Shown in pieces: positions 56,536-64,000 of a DNA stretch of 64,000 nt (positions within the stretch are counted from its first letter, which is position 1; the number at the start of each line of letters is the position of its first letter). Made by a program: the position numbers and the translations under genes. Under the pieces are notes generated by a model. It was not told the DNA's origin, did no database searches, and saw only the letters and a list, made by a program, of their open reading frames with translations. Source of the DNA: Megamerina dolium (lineage: Eukaryota; Arthropoda; Insecta; Diptera; Megamerinidae); the NCBI GenBank assembly GCA_963854835.1, contig OY978526.1:58957149-59021148 (forward strand), given 5' to 3'.

Positions 56536-57813
56536 TTAGAAGCTGTTGAATAATCGATGGCAGCAAACGATGAAGCAAGAACGCGTTTGCGTTTTGACAT
56601 CGATGACAATTGGAGGTAATCGAGGCCAGCTGTCGATTGGCTCGCGTAAGAAATCTGGGCCGTATTTCCAAAGTGCAGAGTTCACAAGTTCTTGAGGAGT
56701 CGCTCCCCTAGATAGTATGTCTGCTGGATTCATTTCTGTGGGGGCATAATGCCACTTCATTCCACTGGTCAAAGATTGAATACTACTAACACGATTAGCA
56801 ACAAAGATGTTGAAATTTGATGGAGATTCCTTTAGCCACGAAAGTACAATTGTCGAATCCGACCAGCAATGAAATTCAGCTTCAAAAATGCCCAATCGTG
56901 CTACCGAAGCAACAAGCTCTGCTAATAACGCCGCAGCAGACAACTCCAGCTTGGGAATGGTAAGCGTTTTAAGTGGGGAAACACGCGACTTTGAACAAAG
57001 TAAAGCTGTTCTGCTTGAGCCATAGCATCCAATGTAAATACATGCCCCATAGGCACATAAACTCGCGTCGCAAAAGTCATGGACAGTAATCTTATCTCTC
57101 GATTGCAAGACAACTCGAGGAAAGCTACATTTTCCAATAAACTCATAGCCCCTACATAACTCGTTCCATATAGTTAGAAGTGATTGAGGTAAGCTTTCGT
57201 CCCAGTGAAGTTTTTCCTTCCATAGGAGCTGCAAAAAGATTTTCGCTTTAGCAATCACTGGGCCTATTAACCCAAGTGGGTCATAAAATCGAGCAACCAT
57301 CGACAATACTGATCGTTTAGAAACCTTTGAATTAAAAGTTTGATGCGAAAACGAGAAAAGGAATTCATCACTGTCTGGATTCCAGCATAAGCCCAAAGTC
57401 TTGGTGATATTGGTTCCGTCATTGAACTTTAGACACTTTTCCCTGTCGGCCTCAGAAATTTCAGATAACACGAAAGGACTGTTAGAACACCACTTTCTAA
57501 TTTTAAAATTTCCTCTTGACAGTAGTTCGGTAGATTGTCGCTTGATTTCTAGAACTTCCTCTACAGAATCGCCCCTAGAAATCAAATCACCGACATAGAA
57601 GTCACGTAAGACAATTTTCGATCCAATGGGAAACGATTCGCGCTCATCTGCAGCCAATTGCTGCATGACTCCGATCGCGAGAAAGGACGCTGGCTTTGTG
57701 CCGTACGTTACTGTGTCCAATTTAAATATTTGTATGTCATCATTTGGATTATCTCTCCAGAGAATACATTGTAGAAAACTATCAGGACCTGACATTCGAA
57801 TGCATCTATACAT
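56536..57813 (-). pseudogene. BEL element B reverse transcriptase and RNase H (open 425-codon part)
   Basis: Begins at MYRCIRMSGPDSFLQCILWR, so the sequence before it, with the first palm Asp (TGD in element A), is missing. The catalytic YVDD box is YVGD (about residue 73). Then FKIRKWCSNSPFVLSE, RFYDPLGLIGP, and RNase H with HDFCDASLCAYGACIY and LTIPKLELSAAALLAELV. DFCDA keeps the first acidic RNase H residue. The polymerase is inactive on two counts. Confidence 0.92.
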
Positions 57814-58366
57814 TTTCTCTATATGGCAAGAAAAACGTTGCTACACCAGGTGGCAGTCTGTCGACAGTAGACATGTGACCCAAAACAGAATACTCTGACA
57901 TGAACGACGAATATTGAATTTTTATCTTAGGTGTACGTTCCAGCTTCCGTTCAATATTTCTAAAACGATTGAGTGCATTGCGGTATGAAGCACCAAGTTG
58001 ATCAGGATTACGTTTAAATGGCAAGCGAACTGCATATTGACCAGAATCCAATCTAGTATAGTGTTCTTGAAAATGCCTTTCACAATCCAATTCTTCTTGA
58101 CTAACTTTAGAAATAGAAGAAGATATATTTTTAATTTCCCAGAATTTTTGAACTGCTTCATCAAGAGATACATCCGCATAATCTTCAAGATGATGTGCGA
58201 GTGGCAGGTAACGCACCTCCAGAAACAACCCAACCCAAACGTGTTTTCTGCAACAGTGGCAACTGATCAGATAATCGTATTTGTCCGACGCACAAAAGAT
58301 CAAAAAATAGACCAGCTCCAATAAGGATGTCAATTCGTTGTGACTTGTAAAAATAAGAGTCCGCAA
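57806..58366 (-). pseudogene. BEL element B, region between protease and RT
   Basis: Frame with YLPLAHHLEDYADVSLDEAV, SKVSQEELDCERHFQEHYTR, NRFRNIERKLERTPKIKIQY and VLGHMS, corresponding to residues about 650-760 of element A. After FFLPY it passes straight to the KMYRC equivalent, showing a deletion of about 70 codons across the start of RT. Confidence 0.88.
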
Positions 58367-59216
58367 GTTGTATATTCGATGGTATCTGCCAGTCGATATT
58401 ATTCAAAGTATAATTTGGTTGATTCTCAGTGATGGATTGCGTAACAACAGCAGTAAACGAAGTCGCGTAGTTGCCGATCGTTGACTGCATCGAAATTTCA
58501 ATAGTGTGATTAGCAACAAGGTCTGTCTGGCCAATACCGGAAAGAAGAGTTGTCGATTTAGTTTTCTTTAGCTGGAGGATATTAGCGCAACGCGATGAGA
58601 CAAAATTTAATTGGGACGCTGAATCCAATAAAGCTCTGCATGGAACTAGCGAACCTACATTATTTTTTACGAGAATTACAGCAGTGGCCAAAAACACAAC
58701 ATTATGAGGAAGAGACTTTGGAACCTCAGCTATAGAACTAACAAACGATTGATGTATTGGAGCGGCGATGGATGTGGAGGCCTCATCGGGCAGTTTTTCA
58801 ACGACAGGTGCAAGCTTTGGAGCTATATGGAGAAGAGTATGATGCTTTGCACCACAATCTCTGCAGCTGGACGACTTACATGATTTCAAAAAATGGCCTT
58901 TTTTAAGACAATTTAAACAAAGCTGTAGGCCCTTTGCCTCTTTCAGACGTAGACCAGGTGGCAAATTTAGAAACCGATTGCAGCGATATATATAATGCTC
59001 AGAACTATTACAAAACAAGCAGTTTGATACGACATTCGATGCTATGAATACCTTACGAGAATTGAAATTTGATTTTTTGCCCACCTGTTTGCTAGGTGTT
59101 TGGGTTACCGTAGCATGTTCCACATTTTCCAACATTTGACAGCGTCTGTTCCAAAATGCCATCACAGAATCCAACATAGGCAGTTCCTTGATAGGCGTAG
59201 TTTCTTCCCATTTCAT
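58185..59216 (-). pseudogene. BEL element B Gag C-terminus and protease
   Basis: Zinc knuckles CLFCNSSEHYIYRCNRF, CLNCLKKGHFLKSC and CRDCGAKHHTLLH; then NNVGSLVPCRALLDSASQLN. The protease active-site triplet DSG of element A is DSA here. The region to RIDILIGAGLFFDLLCVGQI and KTRLGWVVSGG matches element A. Confidence 0.9.
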
Positions 59217-59956
59217 TTGAGAGTCAACATCGAATTTATTGCCGATGAGATGGATGATGATGGACCATCTGCTATCTGCTCTTTTGTTTCTATTGTCTGA
59301 AGCGCTCGCAGAGTAGCGTTGAACTTATCGCTTAGCTCTCTCAGTTGATCAACAGCTCCTTTTTCGCATTGCTTTAACCCAAACAATTCCTTAATATGTG
59401 CCTGAAAATTTAAACGCTTATTATCGAAACGATCTTGGAGTATACCTAAGGCTTTGTCGTAGTTGTGGTCATTTATTTCTAATGAGCGAATTGCGTCTAG
59501 TGCCTGGTCCTTCAAACTCGTGCGCAGGTGCTGGAACTTCTCAATTTTGCTTAGCTCAGAATCGTTTCCCACCATTGTCTGGAACATGGAGTAGAAATCA
59601 GGCCATTCGGTGTATGTTCCACCGTATTGTGGAATTTGTAAAGGCGGTAGACGCGCCTTAGGTTGGGAGATGATAATCGAAGTGGATGGATCATCTGCCA
59701 CAAGATGACGAATAGTAGACGAATATCTGATGTCAGAAACGTGGCGCGAATTTAGCTCTTTTGTTAGTGCGGTCTTCACACGAATGTAGCTTGATACAAA
59801 TTTCGGGCGCGCATTAATTTCAAGAGCCTCAAATTCATGCTCTCCCAGCTTGGACTGCACAGTTTCAAAATTATGCGTAAGCTCACACAAAAGCCGAACC
59901 GATAGTTCCTCCTCAATGAGTTCCCTCAGCACTTCAGCGCTGGTGAATTTCTCCAT
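59213..59956 (-). pseudogene. BEL element B Gag N-terminal part
   Basis: The 247-codon frame starts MEKFTSAEVLRELIEEE. Upstream codons in the same frame (KKKCASYIKELSD) suggest the original start lay further 5' and has been lost. DUF1759 block at LPPLQIPQYGGTYTEW, HLRTSLKDQALDAIRSLEI and LNFQAHIKELFGLKQ. A frameshift at about 59215 separates it from the next part. Confidence 0.9.
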
Positions 59957-60060
59957 ATCGGAAAGTTCTTTGATATACGAAGCGCATTTTTTCTTGAGAA
60001 ACGTGGTTTCACCTTTGCTGGAGGTGTCACCTTTTTGACCTCTTAGCGGTACCGTATCTT

Positions 60061-60868
60061 ACAACGAAATATGTAACGGTTTAATCGCACGTAATAACGG
60101 TCCAGTGTGCATTTACACGATGTATCAAAATTTAATTCGCAGCAATTGTCACAAATCAATTGGCGAATTCCGCAATAATAAATCAATATTTAATTCGCAG
60201 CAATTATAACGAATTAATTGGCGAATTTCGCAATATAATATATCTCTTTGCAATATATGTATCATGTATAGAATGTATATATGTATAGAAGGATGTACTA
60301 GATTTCGGCATTTTGATTCTTAAATTTTTTAGACTAATTTGTTCTAGAGTACGATCAAGTATTTATTATTATTTTTTTTTTAATATGAATCCTATTTTGA
60401 TGTGTCTCCACTATGTGGATCTGATACATTCTCTTCTTATAGAATAATTTATTCTTCTTTGTAGTATAAATATTTACTTAAAAAAAATTTTTTTAATGTT
60501 TGATTTTTTAGCTCTACTATGTGGATGTAAATACAGAATATATAATCTAATGCTAATGCATACATTAGAATCACGTGCATTTTTAAAGTGCGTATGCATG
60601 CACTGAGTTTTGTTTCCTGAAAGCGACTGCAGATTCTGGCGTACTCCTGTTTGTTGATACTACTGAGGTGCCTCGTTTCCTTCAGGTCGTTTCAGCAATT
60701 GTTGATGACGATGATAGTGATTATGATTCTCCGGGTTTTGAGTATTTTTGATTAGTGTACACTTTTAAAGTTGGTATCACTTTTATTTCTTGAGTGGCAC
60801 GATTTTCTGCTTTAAGTGTTTTTCACCAGTGGCACTTTGACTTATATAGGGGCCTTTATTCTCCCTGC
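60061..60868. other. Non-coding region between BEL element B gag and the errantivirus repeat, with a 58-bp tandem repeat
   Basis: TTTAATTCGCAGCAATT...AATTGGCGAATT recurs at 60131 and 60189 (58-bp period). Each unit also pairs with itself (ATTCGC/GCGAAT). The remainder is AT-rich. It should contain the missing 5' LTR of element B and/or the errantivirus leader, but I found no match. Confidence 0.55.
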
Positions 60869-61105
60869 TCGTGAAGTTTAATTCACAAAAAAAAAAAAAA
60901 ACAATTCTTGTTTTTTGAATCACACGTCTGTTTATTGCTGAAACTTTACAAGACTGTATTTTTGTTTGATACAATGTTTTACAGTAGCTTATGATAACTA
61001 TAGCCGTGTGGTGGTGGCGTGATTCTAAATCTGCTGATGATGACTTTTTAGTTGTTGTTTTGTCATTCTCTTGTACCTGCAATTTCGTGATTCGAGACGC
61101 AACGT
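60869..61105 (-). repeat. Putative 5' LTR (or LTR part) of the errantivirus-like element
   Basis: Direct-repeat partner of 49571-49808. I see no convincing primer-binding site next to it, so LTR identity is inferred from position and repetition. Confidence 0.55.
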
Positions 61106-62001
61106 AATATATGCGTATATGTACATATATAGTATATAGCTATACAAAAATATATATATGTTAAAAGATAAATAATGAACAAATAAATCAATAAAAGAAA
61201 TAATTAATACTAAATAAATAAGTTAACCAAAATATAACAAGAATTGGAAATAAAAAAATATGTATCGGTACAGTAAGTATCAAATAATCTTTACAACGGC
61301 AAAAAAATGTAACCTAATAAATATATGAGCACAAAAAAACGGAAATGGTATAAATTCTTGAATGAGAGTGAAATAATATCGAAGTAAGTCGGGGATTCAG
61401 GAAGTTTCACTCTTCTGACACAAAAAAAAGAAAAGCCATAAAAAACTGGATAAAACCAAACCCAAATATGGAAAATTCGTGAGTTGGCAGATCACCCGTC
61501 ACTGTACAAACCACAGAATAAATATAGCAAAAGTAAATCAAAACGATAACAATGAAATAATAAAAAAAAAACATATACAAACATAAGAGAAAGATCTAAT
61601 ACTAAATATAAACTAAAAAAAAACTATTCTAATTCAGCGTCCAATGCGTAGGGCGTAAATAAAAACGCGTGATAAACTTAGGCGTACTCAATACGCAACT
61701 ACTTATATGCGTTCATGCTCTTGCGTGACCCTTTTGTTTCACTTGGTGCTTGTGCCAGGAGGTTGGTGCCCGGGGTGTGCTGCTGATAGGTGGACCTATT
61801 TCAATTACCGGCAAAGGGCCGCCATTGTATCAATACGAAAAAGTAAACAAAGCAATCACCGTGTATAAAGTTCAACTTATTTCTTTTGGAAAGAAACTAT
61901 ATGTGCCGCCGCGAGTGCTTAAGGACTCAAGAGTGCGTTCATGCACAAAAATAAAAATATTGGCCAACACTCAGGAAATTGAGGGTCCACCGATGCACCT
62001 C

Positions 62002-62005
<4 letters not shown>
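61106..62005. other. AT-rich DNA; short GC-richer segment at about 61.74-62.0 kb
   Basis: An ORF from 61750 encodes about 80 non-repetitive residues ([36 protein letters not shown]) before running into TA-repeat codons. Possibly a scrap of a coding element. Not recognised. Confidence 0.4.
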
Positions 62006-62054
<49 letters not shown>

Positions 62055-62062
62055 CATATATG

Positions 62063-62128
<66 letters not shown>

Positions 62129-62137
62129 TATATATAA

Positions 62138-62182
<45 letters not shown>

Positions 62183-62186
62183 TATA
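62006..62186. repeat. (TA)n microsatellite, left part
   Basis: TA repeats with TAAATA variants, split by the Tc1-like element from the continuation at 63837-64000. Confidence 0.96.
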
Positions 62187-63836
62187 CAGTGGCTCACAGC
62201 TTATTTCGTACAGTGTATATATTTTTATGTACATGGCTGTAACATCGAAACTAAAAAACTTATCGATAAGTTTTGAATGTAGACGTCTGTGTATGTGTTT
62301 AATAAACCTAATAAGAAAACGGGGAACCCCAAAAATGTTTCTTTTTGTTATGCAAGAGAGAAAAACTATTGATCAGCTGATTTTCAGCTCACATCTTATT
62401 TCGTACACAAACTTCAATGTAAGTAAGTTTCATTCTGCCGCGCAGTTACAAAGTTTTTTTGAATTGTATGAGTTTTTGGACCTTTTTAACTATTATAACA
62501 ATTTTTATTATTATTATTTTAAATAGTTAAAGTGCTGTAAATTAAACATTTAGCTTTATGGGTCATCGTACAACGATGGAACAGCGTAAACTGGTAATTA
62601 ACCATTTTAGGAAAGGTCAGAGTGTGCGAAAAATTGCTGAAATGACAAATTTAAGTGCCTCAACTGTCCAATACATCATTCAACGCTTCGTTCGCGAAAA
62701 TCGGTTGGAGAACAAGGGCAGAGAAGCACCTAATAAGATTTTCAACGCATCAGACGAGCGTTATATTGTACGAAAAATTAAGAAAAATCCAAAGTTATCC
62801 GCTCCGAAGTTGGCTGCAGAGGTTCAGCGTGAAATAGGATAATCATCCAGTGCTGAAACTGTCCGACGTGTGCTGCGCAATCATGACTTGAACGGTCGAG
62901 TAGCCCGAAAGAAACCATTCATTTCAAAAATGAATATACAACGCCGACTTGACTCCGCCAAAGAGCATATTATTAAGACTCCTGCGTTCTGGAATACCGT
63001 TATTTTCGCGGATGAGTCTAAGTTTAATATTTTTGGCTCGGACGGAATGTCATATGTTTGGCGTAAAGCTAATACCGAGCTAAACAAGGAGAACCTTAAG
63101 CCCACAGTGAAGCATGGTGGCGGTAGCGTGATGGTTTGGGCCTGTATGTCAGCAGCCGGAGTAGGTGAATTGGTTTTTATTGAGGGAACAATGGACAAAA
63201 TGAAGTACCTCGAGATTCTGAAAAACAATTTACTTCAAAGTGCAGACAAACTGGGTTTGCGGGAAGAATTTCGGTATTACCAAGATAATGACCCAAAACA
63301 TAAATCTGGGATTGTGCAATCTTGGCTTATTTGAACTGCTCACACTTGATGTCTCCACCACCACAGTCACCTGACATGAATGTGATTGAAAATCTTTAGT
63401 CTATTTTGGACAATAAAATAAGAACACACAAGATTTCTAATAAGCAGGACCTAAAGAAGGTATTGATGGAGGAATGGAAAAAAATCACACCAGACATCAC
63501 TCAAAAATTGGTGGATTCAATGCCAAGTAGACTCCAGGCTGTCATTAACGCTAGGGATGTCATACTAAATATTAAAATCAACTTACTTTGTTTTTAGTTT
63601 GAACTTAAAGAGACTGTACGAAATAAGCTGTGACATGAATTTTCCTATTTTTTTCTTATTTTATTTTTTTATAGTGTCAAACGCTAAAATTTTGAAAAAG
63701 TAAATTTTGGAAAATAAAAAACAAACCTTCCTTTCAAAAATGGCATTTATATTTTGTTCAAATTTTTGCTATATTAGGAATTACGACTGCAGCAATTTTT
63801 AAACTGTCACTGTACGAAATAAGCTGGGAGCCACTG
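62187..63836 (+). mobile_element. Tc1-like transposon with double terminal repeats, 1650 bp
   Basis: Ends CAGTGGCTCACAGCTTATTT and (complement) CAGTGGCTCCCAGCTTATTT are flanked by TA at 62185-62186 and 63837-63838. A second related repeat lies inside each end (CAGCTCACATCTTATTTCGT at 62385-62404; its counterpart at 63614-63637), giving an IR/DR arrangement. Inserted in a TA microsatellite. Full-length but with a mutated transposase. Confidence 0.95.
62558..63597 (+). pseudogene. Tc1-like transposase pseudogene
   Basis: Start MGHRTTMEQRKLVINHFRKG. Paired helix-turn-helix (VRKIAEMTNLSASTVQYIIQ; LSAPKLAAEV), then TAA at 62840-62842. The same frame goes on with VRRVLRNHDLNGRVARKKPF. Catalytic domain: first Asp in VIFADESKFN, GGGSVMVWACMSAAGVG, second Asp in YYQDNDPKHKS. 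A 1-bp loss after SWLI (63332) shifts the frame; then PPPQSPDMNVIEN with the catalytic Glu of DD34E, and TAG (63397-63399) where Trp is usual. The remainder LDNKIRTHKISNKQ to VINARD ends near 63597. DDE residues are all legible but the reading frame is broken three times. Confidence 0.93.

Positions 63837-64000
<164 letters not shown>

Larger units (their letters stand above)
54840..60060 (-). mobile_element. BEL/Pao LTR retrotransposon, inactivated (element B)
   Basis: Minus-strand Gag-Pol related to, but clearly diverged from, element A. At its 3' end a polypurine tract (ACGGGGGCAGGA, minus strand, 55047-55036) is followed by an LTR-like start TGTTGAGCG at 55035. The outer limit of that LTR, near 54840, is uncertain. 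No matching 5' LTR was found upstream of gag. It interrupts the errantivirus pol region. Confidence 0.85.
49571..61105 (-). mobile_element. gypsy/errantivirus-like provirus, nested with an RTE LINE and a BEL element
   Basis: Two similar direct repeats of about 237 bp (49571-49808 and 60869-61105) bracket minus-strand remnants of integrase (54830-54086) and env (53816-53376, continued at 50411-49850). Gag and most of pol are missing. The span holds an RTE copy within env and a BEL element upstream of integrase. Envelope-bearing Ty3/gypsy elements of flies are called errantiviruses. Heavily mutated and not functional. Confidence 0.7.

Noticed and set aside
60783..61082. 99-codon minus-strand ORF across the right errantivirus repeat
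   Set aside because: It is the translation of a putative LTR; the equivalent left repeat (49.57-49.81 kb) is not open in the same way.

Overview
The window looks like AT-rich, non-coding DNA of a higher fly (Diptera; a tephritid-like fruit fly is my guess, from the mix of element types rather than any diagnostic gene). It holds no complete conventional host gene. It is a graveyard, and partly a live nest, of transposable elements set between long (TA)n microsatellites. The only hint of a host gene is a possible short 5' coding exon with a strong splice donor near 3.67 kb. If it is real, the rest of the window could be intron.

Layout. 0-7.7 kb: SINE remnant, (TA)n block, gene-free AT-rich DNA and the candidate exon. 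7.7-20 kb: relics of several Tc1/mariner families, most with terminal repeats and TA target duplications still visible (7.7, 9.0, 9.7, 10.9, 17.2 and 18.2 kb), RTE-type LINE pieces (12.0 and 14.9 kb) and an unrecognised 126-codon ORF (16.3 kb). 20.0-27.1 kb: a decayed minus-strand BEL/Pao element with a tRNA-Tyr primer site. Its gag is split by a jockey-type LINE and carries a 314-bp tandem duplication; its leader is rearranged into facing LTR-primer-site modules. 27.3-30.8 kb: microsatellite, two tRNA-derived SINE copies, an RTE fragment and a repeat with inverted ends.

30.8-40.8 kb is the youngest part. A full-length RTE-like LINE with an unbroken 1003-codon ORF lies beside an apparently intact BEL/Pao retrotransposon: identical 234-bp LTRs, a 5-bp target duplication, a tRNA-Trp primer site, a polypurine tract and one 1767-codon Gag-Pol. 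The BEL element sits exactly in codons 1-3 of an older Tc1-like transposase ORF. 41.8-44.4 kb: microsatellite, RTE fragment, internally deleted mariner. 44.8-46.9 kb: a decayed two-ORF element with C2H2 zinc finger and DDE-like blocks, related to a widespread but poorly named animal family. 47.2-48.9 kb: SINE and a second jockey fragment.

49.6-61.1 kb: a nest inside a minus-strand gypsy/errantivirus-like provirus. It keeps putative LTR-derived direct repeats at both ends, an integrase and an env relic. Env is split by an RTE copy, and pol is interrupted by a second, inactivated BEL/Pao element. 62.2-63.8 kb: a Tc1-like element with double terminal repeats (IR/DR type), inserted in a (TA)n tract.

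The elements do not form a pathway. What they share is relative timing: nesting orders the insertions, and identical LTRs and open frames mark the recent ones. All family assignments come from reading motifs by eye; no database search was possible.
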